Origin: Ptychodera flava | Lineage: Eukaryota > Hemichordata > Enteropneusta > Ptychoderidae | Direction: 5' to 3' | Assembly (NCBI RefSeq): GCF_041260155.1 | Contig: NC_091934.1 | Span: 40,611,194-40,675,193 of the forward strand | Length of the DNA stretch: 64,000 nucleotides | Shown: positions 33,429 to 45,700 of the stretch, one piece after another | Layout: each line of letters begins with the position of its first letter | How positions within the stretch are numbered: the stretch's first letter is position 1 | Program-made: the position numbers and the translations under genes | Notes under the pieces: generated by a model | The model's database searches: none | What the model was told of the DNA's origin: nothing | What the model saw: the letters and a program-made list of their open reading frames with translations, nothing else

Positions 33429-34929
33429 TACGTCTTTGTGTTTGGACGTCTTCTTTCTCTGATGGCGATCGTTGTTTTGTGTGAGTTTAATAGCGGCGAT
33501 GCGTTCCGTAGCCCTAGATTGAAATTATATGACCTGTACTGTGCCGGTGATACATGATTTGCTGATACTTGGTCACGTGATCGATGTCGTCATCGTAAAC
33601 AACCTTGAAACGTTTTTGTGCCAAGGGTAAAGCATGCTGAGAAGCCTCACTCTCCTATTCTGGTTCCAACCAGTTCGAGTAGGTATGTCGAGCTTATGTA
33701 CTACGTAGTTTTAAAACGATTTGCATGTTATTTGAATTTCAAACGGAACAGATGTGTATATACATGTATTATACAAGAAGAGAAATATTTACATGCGAGA
33801 GTGTGCCATAGAGTACATGGACAAGTACGAAATCCACGCATCGTTTTGATGCTGTCACAGTCCTAGTCCCTCCATGTATTTCTACATCTCTCCAATTACT
33901 AGTAAGACGCTAAGGGGCGGACCATTTGATAGGGGGGGGTTGGAAGATTTTTGGGGAAAAGAATCTATGGAATCTGTCAATTAAACTTTTGATCTCAACA
34001 CACCACAGGCTAATTAGTCATTATTTGTGTTGATTTTTACTTTTATGATCAAAAATTATTTATGAATATTAATAAATTATTAATATGAATGTTACAGTAC
34101 AATAAACTCTTGCTTTTTTTACAAACAATTTCGTCTCTTTTGTGTAAATACCTTCTTGAAACCCCATTGTTGTTATAATTATGACTACAAATAAATTATG
34201 ATTCTGATAAGAAAATCATATTTTACACATTTTAATCTGCTTCTAAAAACAACCCTCTGGAAACCCTTATTTAGTTCATAATATGTACAAAAATATACAA
34301 GTGACACCATTACCCATGTTCAGTTTACGGTGAAAGTTACTACACAGTGTATCATATTTTTGCATAGAACTATTCAATTTGGCTTGCATAGCCAGCTCGG
34401 TGTGTCCATTGTTGTTCTTTACAATAATGTGATGACTTGTCAACAAAATTATTTAGTGTACACAAAGTGCTTTCTGCACTCACCCAAGTATTGGATGTTT
34501 CTGGAACTACCACATTCATACACAATGCCATATGACAAGGGTAGCCAAGGGTGCAAGAATTCGCCGTAAAATAGATCTTTCTAATTGTCCTAATAATTTG
34601 CTTAAATATGATTCCTTTTGTCTTTCAAAACATGTCACACCCTGAATTTAAACAAATGCATTACATTAACTTTGAAACACAGGAAACCCCAAGAACTTTT
34701 CTTGCATGCATCTATGGTACATAAGCAGAATGCATTTCTTTGCATTAAAAAATGAAAAAAATAGAAAAATTTCCCATTTGAGGCATTTATTTCTCTCAGT
34801 GACAAGACAGCGAAATCCTTTTGTCTAAAGATTTCTCCGAGAGGGAAGTAGAAAACATGCCACAATTCAAAAGTTGAAAAAAAATTCTGGGTGAAGCAGT
34901 AGTGTAATTTGAGCAGCATAATTTACGTG
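33429..34929. other. 5' flank of paralogue A
   Basis: The promoter and leader of the minus-strand paralogue A should lie here. CpG dinucleotides are more frequent at 33300-33600 than in the surrounding DNA. No TATA-like element was placed with confidence, and no other gene is supported. Confidence 0.4.
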
Positions 34930-34933
34930 TTAA

Positions 34934-35911
34934 GGTGGCTGGAAAGGCTATTTTTGCACCAATTCTTTTCTCAGAGTTAATGTCAAGTTTCAAGCGTTAG
35001 AATCAAGATATTTAGTTCAAATTTTCAGGATAACTCCCTTGATTATACTTCCTCCAAAGAATGTAAAAATTGTATATTTGCAGCCATGATTTTGAAATAT
35101 GACACCAGTAAATATTAAAATTTAATTTTTCATATCTTTTTTACATATTTGCATTTAATAATAATTGGATAGTATTAATATTACCAAATTAGTTATAAAT
35201 ATGTTGACACTATTAATTGTAAGATTTGTATGGCAGGATTTGTAAATAAAATTTGTTTTTATGATTTTACATGGGTTTACATATCAAAAAATTATTAAAA
35301 ATTCTTTCAAATTTCAAAATATGATTTTTCAAAAAGTACTTCAAATACAGGAAAATTGTGCCATACATATCTTATCTGTAACCTTGTTAATAGGCTGTAA
35401 AAATTCCATGTCCATATCTCATTTCAAAGGTTGGATTAAATTGGTATATAATTATGTAGGAAAACTGTTATTCTGTCAAAAATGTTGAAAACAAGCCATA
35501 TATACACCCCTCTTTTGAAGTCAAAGAGCAGTCTTTTTGGTAAATCTCACTTTTGACACCTCTTTGACACTCAAAGAATCTAAAAATGCATTTACAATAG
35601 CAGTCACTCACTCTGAATGCAAGCACCGCCTTGTCAAACTTTCCTGAAAAACAGCAAATAATGACTTTCCCTTTTTAAACATTTTATTAAAAGCTAGGGG
35701 ACCTCTACCATAGTTAATACACTAAGGACTCCCCAACTTCTTCTTATTTGGTCAGTTTTTCAGAAGTTTCAACAGGCTGTAACTCTGCAATGCCTTTGTG
35801 CCCAAATGTCTAGTTTTTTTTGTTCCACAGAGAATGTTGACTTATGTTGACTTTTATATTTCAATAGTTTTGTTGAAGTTTATAACTGACGCTCTAGCCT
35901 TTCCAACCACC
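34934..35911. mobile_element. TTAA-flanked inverted-repeat element, 0.98 kb
   Basis: The ends 'ggtggctggaaaggcta' and 'tagcctttccaaccacc' are inverted repeats flanked by TTAA at 34930-34933 and 35912-35915. It is AT-rich and has no recognisable protein. It is a non-autonomous element with a piggyBac/Kolobok-type target site. Confidence 0.85.
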
Positions 35912-35915
35912 TTAA

Positions 35916-38363
35916 AACTCATAAAAGTCAAACATTCTCAAATCTGTCAGGTTGGCTGCCCCAGAATGCCATGATTGAAGCTGTGTGGAAGAGTGGATTA
36001 TTGGGTGGGGGGTAGAAGAGTGGATTATGGGTGGGGGGTAGAAGAGCAAACTTATTGGTAGGGGCAAGAGAGCAGATTATTGCATGGGGGCGTGGTGGTT
36101 GCAAGCTGTCAGTAGGCAACAGGAAGTTCTTTTATATATAGACTTTAATCTCGTTTGAAAAATACAATAAAATGTAAATACATTCATGTATACTGAGTAT
36201 ATTGACAGCAAAGCGGAGATGATATTCCCTGTCATGAAATTTTATTCATGTTTTATATAAAAAGAACCAATAACATTCAAAATTATCACCAAAAAAGTTC
36301 ATAGAGGCATTTTGAGAAAAAAATCTTGGGCTCTATACCAAATGCTATACCTATCAATAGATTTTAATTGTGCCACCCTAATGAGCAAGAAATCTCTTCA
36401 AAATCTCGAATGTGGTCTACAATTATGTACCTAATCATTTCAATGAATCCCTTCGCATGCAAGCCAAACAAAGTACAATTTGTCACAGCATAGGCAGAGA
36501 TAAAATTTAACACCTTTCTGAAATTGAGTAAGCTATATGGCATGATTAGCACAGCCAGACTGTCAAGAAAAAAATCATTATTGTCTAAATGGTAAACCAT
36601 ATAGACAACTATAGGTTTAAATTCCTCCACAAGTAAACTCTCATTGAAAAGAGTACATCCAAAAGTCAGTTAAATTTATATAATAAAATAGAGATCGATT
36701 AAAAAAGCAAAGACATATCTCTATAAAATATATCACTTGCAAATACAGGAATAAGTTCAAAAATAGTTTCTAGTAAACATTTTACCTGGCTGTGGGTCCA
36801 TAGCTGTACTGATAGTTTTTGATGTTTCTTTTATAAAAGTTTCTGTGCTGATTTTGACTTTGATGACTCACCCCACCTGATGGGGCGTAAAAGATGGAAA
36901 AACCATCAGAAAACCACCAGCACATCTGTGGACCCACAGATAATATTTTACCCTTCCATGTTTTAGTAAAAAGAAATAAAGTCAGTGTTCACAGATATTG
37001 GAGCTACCGTGTTGTACGGCTGATATTTGCCTGATCCATTGAATCTACGTTACCCACTTCACAAACAGCCTGAGAGAGTTAAATGGAAAGAGTAATTCTA
37101 TAGGACCTTTGGGTCCGTGGGAATGGAGACCCTTCTCATTGCACAATACCTTTACTATACTGGATATACTATTTCTGGTTCATATTTTGTGTGATATATT
37201 CAAACACACAAACGAAACAACACACAAGCACTTTGGTGCAAACTACTGGTCACAGCGTGCACTGTCCAAAATCTGATACCAAAATAATTCAATTTCCAAT
37301 ATTTCATTTGTAAAAAATTGCTGTTGGACCTTTAATATTCAATTTGACCATGACAACACAAGGGTAATACAACATATATCACTGATTCACCATAATTTTG
37401 TTCTACTGATGATAGCAACATTCACCACATCTTAAAGATACATATAACTTACTGTACTTGTATAAGTCAGAAAATTGGCTATAAATAACCTGTGTCCTGA
37501 TTTTTTTATATCACCACCACCTACATCTACGGAGATGGATAGATCAGAATTCATAATTGTTTGTATCACATGTTATTTGTGTAAATAAATACAAACAAAT
37601 ATATGATAAGTCTACTTATCTGTCCACTGAGGATATATTAATCACTTAATAATAGCTCTTTAAGTTCATAATTCTTAACATATGTTTGATATTTCACAGC
37701 TAGCTCACCTATAACACACGATTCTCTGTGCATTGACAAATGATGTCTCTCCTGTACCAGCACAATAACCCAGAATTCAGCTTGTGGCCATCGCAACTGT
37801 CATTATGTGAAATTGTTGATTTTCAAGGTGATTTAATTTCATTATTTTGACATTTTAGATTTTTTAACAGGGATTAATATTAACTGGTTTTTCAGGTAAA
37901 AAAATACAATCTGTCGTGTTTTAACATTTTCACTTGGATTTAATTTAGCAGATTTCATCTGTCAGCAAAAATAGTGAAATTAATCTGGATGAAAAATTCA
38001 TCCTTTTCCTGCAATTTTGCAATATAAAACATGAGGTATGTACTAAAATCTTATGATAAAAGGTTTTAATCAACTTGCACCATTGATAAAGTCATTAGAT
38101 CATTTGCAAAATTTATACTCATTAATGCATTTTGCATAAATAAGTACTACTATGTTGCATTTTAAGCATCAGATGGGTTATGCAGAGACATCATTTGTTG
38201 GAACAAGATGGTAATCACCATATGCCTGTAATATATGGCCACAAACTGTGTGTTATGGCCTAGCATTCATGGGCAACTTTACATACTGGCCGATTTAAAG
38301 TGCAATGCTGAGTTGTTCAGTAATAAAACAAAATTATAGCTCCTGAACCTTATAGGTAAATAT
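35916..38363. other. AT-rich intergenic DNA between the two oxidoreductases
   Basis: Contains a short duplicated 'gtggattatgggtgggggg' tract at about 35993-36045 but no supportable gene. Confidence 0.5.
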
Positions 38364-39200
38364 CAGTGTTCTCCCTGAATAAGGTAACAGGGGCGTGGCG
38401 CCCTCTTGTAAATTCCGAGCGCGCCCCTTGCCAGAAATGAAAAAGATTATTTTTTTTTGAAAAATAAAACAATAAAATGTACGGGAAAAAAGTTGACAGT
38501 GATTTACAAGCAAAATGCAAGCGTGATCGTCGATCCTGCAGGCTGCAAACGTAATTCTCATCGATCTTGCAAATCTCGCGAGTTTGTGATGTCATCCGAG
38601 ATCATAAGCCCATGTGCAACTCATCGATGGCAGCCATGTTTGCATGGCTCAGGCCGTAACGTATCGTTAGCCACGGTCCCTCCATAGGGACCGTGCATTA
38701 GGTAACCGACTTTATAGCTGAGTAAACATGCCCAGGAGCTTGAGCCGAACCAAGGACAGCAGAGTACACTGAAGTTTTTTTAGGAGGTTAGAATTTCGCT
38801 TGTGTATTCCTTCCAAAGCAAAACGACCTATTTTAGGCTCCGCCGGAGGATGAGAACACGTGAGTGCTATGGTGATAAGAATAAATGTATGTCTGTCGCT
38901 AAGCTTATGTTTTCGTTTTCAAAAAATGTAATCTTCATTGAAATCACTGAACTGGAATAAAAGTTGTGGAACACCGTCTTAGATTTCTTTCCTTTGAGTT
39001 TTTTATACGAAAAAATCTGAAATAAATACTCCCCAAGTGCCATCAAATAACACCATTTTAATCTCTGTTTTTCAAAAGCTCCAACGGCAGGAGGGGGACA
39101 CCCCCCTCCTGACCTCCCCCCGCGACCGCTTACGCGGTCGCTTGTCGTGCTTCGCACCACGTCTTCGCCCTCTTGTAAAAAAGTCCTAGGGAGAACACTG
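38364..39200. mobile_element. hAT-like non-autonomous element with 5-bp target duplication
   Basis: The ends 'cagtgttctccct' and 'agggagaacactg' are exact inverted repeats flanked by AATAT on both sides (38359-38363 and 39201-39205). The length is 837 bp. It shares the 'gacacccccctcctg' plus CpG-rich subterminal block with the 19479-21570 element, so the two are relatives. An internal perfect hairpin 'cacggtccct' to 'agggaccgtg' lies near 38672-38694. Confidence 0.9.
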
Positions 39201-39485
39201 AATATATTCAAAATATGCACTAATGTAGGTTTATAACCCTGGCATAAAAGAAAACAATTTCTGAAAAAGAATATCTAGTAGTGCAAGAAAAGTTACTTCA
39301 AAGTTATTTCAAGTTAGTTTTCAAAGTTGGTTGAGTTGTAGCCACTAATAGCCTCTATGAGAACTCTTTTTTCCTTCCTTTGTTGGCAGTCTCTCAGAAC
39401 TGTGTCTAGAGAGATTTGTTCCACAAAATGTTTCTCTGTAGCCTTGACCATCATCAACAATGGTTTAACCCTTTAATACTATGGT

Positions 39486-39648
39486 ATGATATATTTAAGC
39501 AATAAAGCACACCCAGCGATGGTATACCATGAGATTTTGACCAGTTCACGACATATATGCACGAGCGATAGCGAGTGTATATATGTCGTGAACTGGTCAA
39601 ATCTAGTGGTATACTGTCGCTGGGTGTGATTTATTGCTATTATATCAT
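39486..39648. repeat. Long hairpin element, about 70-bp arms
   Basis: Arms at 39486-39558 and 39578-39648 share 'gaccagttcacgacatatat' and its complement, and 'cacacccagcgatggtata', around the loop 'gcacgagcgatagcgagtg'. A diverged relative ('ttttgaccagttatcgcttg') follows at about 39938-40030. Confidence 0.8.
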
Positions 39649-40035
39649 AGCAGTATATTGAAATTCTGGCGTGGAATGTAATAAAAGGACTTTTCTCAAG
39701 CCGAGAGCTAGTGCGCATGCCGGCCGTGGTATATCGCCAATATACCACGGTTCTTTTCGCGTCTCGACCAATCAGATCGCTGTATTTGCACCATCAATAT
39801 ACTGGTTGAGATGTGGAAATCACTGTGCTATATTGGCAATATTACACAGTTGGAACAGGCACTAGCTCTCAGCTAGAGAAAGATCCCCATTTTGATGTTT
39901 CACGCCTAAATTTTCAATTTCATACAGCAAAGTACTGGCTATACCACTCAGTTTTGACCAGTTATCGCTTGTGCACATGTCCGCAACTTGTCAAAATCAC
40001 ATAGTATACTGTCCCATGGTGTGGTTTATGCTTCA

Positions 40036-42269
40036 TTATAACTCGTGCCCTATAATATTATCATTATCATTCACCATTCTTTCATTGATGATATGTATTG
40101 GTTTTCCCTGTTTGTATGACTGTGAACAGGCCTCGGCCAGCAGAGAACACAGAATAGTATCCTTGCTGGTAATTTCCACTTGAGTTTCTTTTCCTACAAA
40201 GACAAAAAATTGAAGACACATACTGCAATAAGAATCAATAAGTAGGATTGCATGGGTCAACCGACATGACACTGAATGTCAGAATGTAACCTAGCTGACT
40301 TTGGCATCTTATGAATATAGCTGCACACTTTTGCGTTATTAAAAGCAATGCTATAAATAGAAATTTGTATCTTATACTTTGATATGTTTGTATTGTAAGC
40401 TCATTTTGGAACAAAAGCGATCAGATTTTACACATATACCAATATACCCCTAAGTATCCTACTACTACTGTCTAATAGAATTCCTATGGGATTTCTAGTA
40501 TACAGAACACTAGGATACACATTGGATTATGTTTTATTACCCCAAAAATGCTGCAAATACCCAGTTGCAATGGCTGTACCACAGACTTGTACAGCGCTGG
40601 CCTGTAGGATTCCTATGGGATACTATTTTGTTGATGACTGCATACACTCGATTATGATGGTTACAAACCTGTTAAAATGTCCAAAAAGTGCTCCAGTTCT
40701 AATTTGTAACTCTGGTCATATCTTTCAACAAATGATGTGTGGATTTTGTCGTCGACAGTTCCGGCTGAAACATGACTGGTTACTTCATATGGTCTGGTGT
40801 TGTGTGTTTCAAGCATACCTTTACTTCCAAAAACCTGAACCAAAACGCAAAATAAAAAGTTTGAGCATTGCTTAACACCACAAATTCTGCTACACAATAT
40901 GTGACATTTTTGTCGACAAATGAATTCTTATGCAGAGTGAAATTCATTTGTCCACAATTTATTGGATATTTGTGACACATGCACATACAGGTTAGCTCTT
41001 CTGACAAGTTCAGTCGGAAAAGGAAAAATCCATTTTGTCTTGATATGTCACAAACAAAATCATCTATTTACATTCAGTAAAGGTGTAATTTTTGACACTT
41101 TTGAAGTTATGTACTGTTGTCATTTGTACCCTAAGTGACTTTATGCAAGTATTCCAAGTCTTCTTGAGATCACACAAGGTCAAAAAAGGGTGACTTTGTC
41201 CCTAAGTTTAACAAAAACATTGCAAAGTATAGGTGTCAAAATAACATCTCAACTCGCGCTTTTCAGCTTCTCAAGACTGCGTATCTCCCACAAGTTATAT
41301 CACAGACAACATGACATGTAATACCTCAAGTCTCTGGTCATATCCATAAGAGGCATGTCTGCTGATGTCAATATGTGCTAGGACGCCACATGGAAACTTC
41401 ATAACAATGGCTACTGTATCAATATCGTTCATAGCTGCAACATCGGCGTTGAAGGCATGCCCTTGTGCATAAACCATGGAGGGACTCTCTCCTACAATCC
41501 AACAGACCTTGTCAAGATCGTGGACACTTGAATCGTGAAAGATGCCACCTGCAAAGGAGATAAATTGCATGTTCGTATTTTTATGATACAATGCAGTGGG
41601 AGACAATATTAACACAAAGACACAATGAACAATTCGCAAGAGAATCACTTCAGCGATATGGGTAAACTGCCTGCATCTACATTTTCGAAATGAATTTTGT
41701 GATCATTATAAAATACAGTCAACTCAATATCATAAGATGTCAGAAAATCTGCTTGCAACATTTAAAAAAAATTTTTTTTTCACTTACTACAAAATGCTGT
41801 TTTCTCTTTTTTGGCTGTATGTTGCCATGACATTAACCTTGATTTATACATTGAGTATCCCAATCTTGAATCATTAATGATTCCTGGAAGATCGTGTCTT
41901 AGCCATTTGTTGGGCATCATTGAAAAGACCATTTCCGAACATACAATACCTAATACAATGAAAGAAAGATCTCAAAGCGATGCACGCAATAGGCAAAGAA
42001 AATTTATCTTTAGGGCCTCAGGATGAATGACTTAATAAGTCTCAGTTACATCAAGAGGATAGTGAGTGTTGTTTTTGTCCAGATTGCTGTCACCTTCTCA
42101 CCTGACACCTTTAGATATGCCACTGGTGGGAAAAGTTCACGGCTAATGACCTTGATCTGCTGCAGTTGTCCTATTTCACCGGCTTTAACACGATGGTTTA
42201 TATTTCGTGTTGCAGGATCAAATCGCCTGTTAGAAACGGAAGTGTAATTGTAATGACTTAATGGTGTAT

Positions 42270-42363
<94 letters not shown>

Positions 42364-42673
42364 TCTCCCCAATTGCCATTCAACATCTGAGCCATTCAAA
42401 TAGGTAAGAAACAACTCCTGTATTTTCACCATACTGTCACTTAGTATTTTCTCCGACATGTAACTTTTGTACGTTAAATATCACTGTGACTTACTCCGTG
42501 TTGAAACTTTTTGATCTGTAGCACCTGAGGAAGTCCTACTTTTAGGACGAAACGTTGTGCTGTTATAATAAACTATTTGAACCAGAAGATTGGTACGTGT
42601 GTAATATCCTACAAACGAATTTATCATAACCACGCCACCGACAACACTGGGGACACCTGAAAAACCACAGTCG

Positions 42674-42741
<68 letters not shown>

Positions 42742-45700
42742 CCTTTTTATTTAGATTCTCAATGAAGTGATACATTCTGACGAAATGAATTCTATTGCTA
42801 TGGTGTAAAAGTATCACAAGTATACAGAAACAGAATGACCAATAACATCCAAGATTTAATAAATTTGATATTTAAACTGTGTACCCCTTTTTCGCTATAC
42901 AGAGACCCAGCTATAGAAAACATATAAACCCTTTTACTGTCATGGTTTGGCCCAATCTTATTGTTTTCTGTGGTAAAGTTGGACCTCAACATTCGGAATT
43001 GGGAGTAGAAAGGTAAATTCCCTCTTGCATTAGATTTGACATTTTCACAAAAGGCATCTTACCTATTGAAAGCACAATACAGAACTCTGTTGTATTTCTC
43101 TGCGTCATCATAACAGCTCTGGACAGATTCAATTGTAGCAGCAATGGGTTTTTCACAGAATACTGATTTTCCTGGATTTATATAGAAAAAAAAGACTCTG
43201 ATCAGTGTGTTTGTTATGCAGGGCTCCCGCTACCTATTCGCCAATTCGCCAAATGCGAAAGAAAGTTAAAAATGGCTACAAAAATTCCAGTTTGGCGAAC
43301 ATAGGGGCTAATGAATTTTTCCTGCCCAGGTGCCATGGCACCTCAACAAAAGACTACAGCTAACAATGTTGTAAGATGTTGAAACAGTTTACCCTCCTTC
43401 CTACAAAGTTGCAATGTATTGAAACAGTTTACTCTCCTTTCTACAAAGTTACAAATTCCCTGGTACGTGGAGCAGACATTGTTGCTGTTCCGTCTGGGGT
43501 ACATAGAGGCTTTGTTTTGCCTCCGTGAGTCCCGTTCGTCCTTCAGTCTATCTAGAAGTTTTACCTACTTTGCTAGAATCAAAATTTGGCCTGCAACTAC
43601 TCAGTTTGATAGTAAAAACCGTAATTTAAAAGGGAAATTTCACAAACGGAGCAATAATACAAAGGAAGAGGAGAAAAACTGAGGTTTTCTGAAAGGTCAA
43701 GTCTAGGTCATCTCATCATGTGATGTCATGCATGAAGACCCCTTTAGTGTACAATTATGGTTTAAAAGGGCCACCTAGGGTGGGTCAATAGGTAAAAGGT
43801 AATTTTGGTGTCTTCCAATTTAAATGGCATTCAGCTTGACTGTCAGTTTTAAATTAAATTTATTAAGAGTCATCGCAAAGGGATATTGTCAACAGTAATT
43901 GCAGTAAGCATATCCATTGTCAAATCATCACGTTTGTGAATTGCAATTTTGCATATAATCATTAAAGCAACAATTCATTAAAATTGTTAATTCGGTCTAT
44001 TTCAAACTGCTATAACTTATACAAGAAATTATGTGATTCTGAATTATTTTAATATTTTTGCAGATTCGACCAGTTTAATGATGTAGAAGTAAACATCACC
44101 AGACATTTCTTGATGATATCAAAATATCAAGTGAAAATATATCTGTGTTAAAATGTTATCATATTCATTAAAACAATATATACTCTCAAACAGTGAGTAA
44201 TTTAAATGAACATATATCATTGTGTCTTGTTTTACAAGAGTTGTGTTTGGCCAAACCCTTTGGTCTCAAGAAAAATACTCATACTCAAATGCTATTCAGC
44301 CTGCTTGATCACAACTGTCACATACAAGTAACACCGGGGCCAAGTGTATCTACACTGCCAGTGTGCTACTAAATGCTTTCTCCTGCACCATTTTTTTTAT
44401 TCTTGTGGCTAAAACATTTTGTTTATGGAGGACTGCATAAATTTGCCGCATGAGAGGCTTGTAGCTTATGACAAGCTATCATATTTTTTACACTAAATGA
44501 ATGCTGTAGAAATGTTCTGTACCTGTTGTAATATACACTTCACTTTGCTACCAGATTTTTAGAATTCAACTGATACCTTACTTTATTTCTGGTGGTAAAA
44601 GTTTACCATCTGAAATGAAAAAGTATTTCTATCCTGGAAATGTCATAAAAACACAGATCATTCAATACAAACTGAACAAATATTTCTTTAATGTAAAAAA
44701 TATCAGGAACATCATACAAAACATCTCGATTTGTAAAATTAGGAACTCCTGAATGCGGAGAAAGTTGTAATTGCCACGCTTAATTGAGATCATAAATTGG
44801 CTAAAAGTTGCTCAAAGTGGCTACAAGATTTTTGATTTGGCTAATGAGTTGGCTAATCATTTTGGTGACTTAGGGGAGCCCTGTTATGTAATATTAAAGC
44901 CCCATAAGCTGTAACTTTTACCTATTTTTACCTATTTGTTTGTTAAGTAAAAACATGTTAAAACGTCAATAAAATATGTTCAGTTCTTTTAAAATGATGT
45001 ATTTCAATAAAAATAAATCGTAAATTATCTCCCCCACCGATGCACAGCTGCTAAAATGTCAGCCGCGCAAAGTGCCAGATGTCAACAACGTTGTATTCCA
45101 GTCTGGACCAGAATGGAAATTGGCAATATAAAATCGCTCGTTGTTGGTGTACGGTACGTATTGTGATCCCAAACTAATTTGTGATTCTGTGTTATTTGGT
45201 AGGACAATTATTAAGTAAGTCATCATTGAAAACAAAAATAAGAGAAAATGTAAAAAGTTACAGCTTATGGAGCTTTAACCCGATGCGTATTGAAATTTTT
45301 CCTACCAAAATTTTTGTAAAAAATTTTTTTTTAAAATTTTACCACTTTTTAATAATTTTTCTGTAATTCTTTTAATAATGTTGGACCAAATGGACGGCAC
45401 TTTTCATAATACAGTTTTTGATGTAAACATTTTAGGAAATATCTGAAAAAAGAATGTTGGGACCTCAAAAAATTGTTTTGGTTATATTCTCTACAGGCCA
45501 CAAAAATTGACATTGGCACTCGAAGGTTAATGAGTTTTACTTTCTGTAGGTTTAACAGCTTCATCGTGGAAACCAACGGACAAATCACGGTAAGAAACAG
45601 CAAAAACACTTTTCAAGGCCTCAATGTTTAGAATATCCAGAAACTATATTCCACACACTTTATAGCTTAATCAGCTGTAACTTTGATGCATTTTCCATTA

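Noticed and set aside
42046-42459. 137-residue minus-strand frame with YIYIYI run
   Set aside because: Fuses the genuine exon 42226-42102 of paralogue B with its TA microsatellite intron; only the exon is real.
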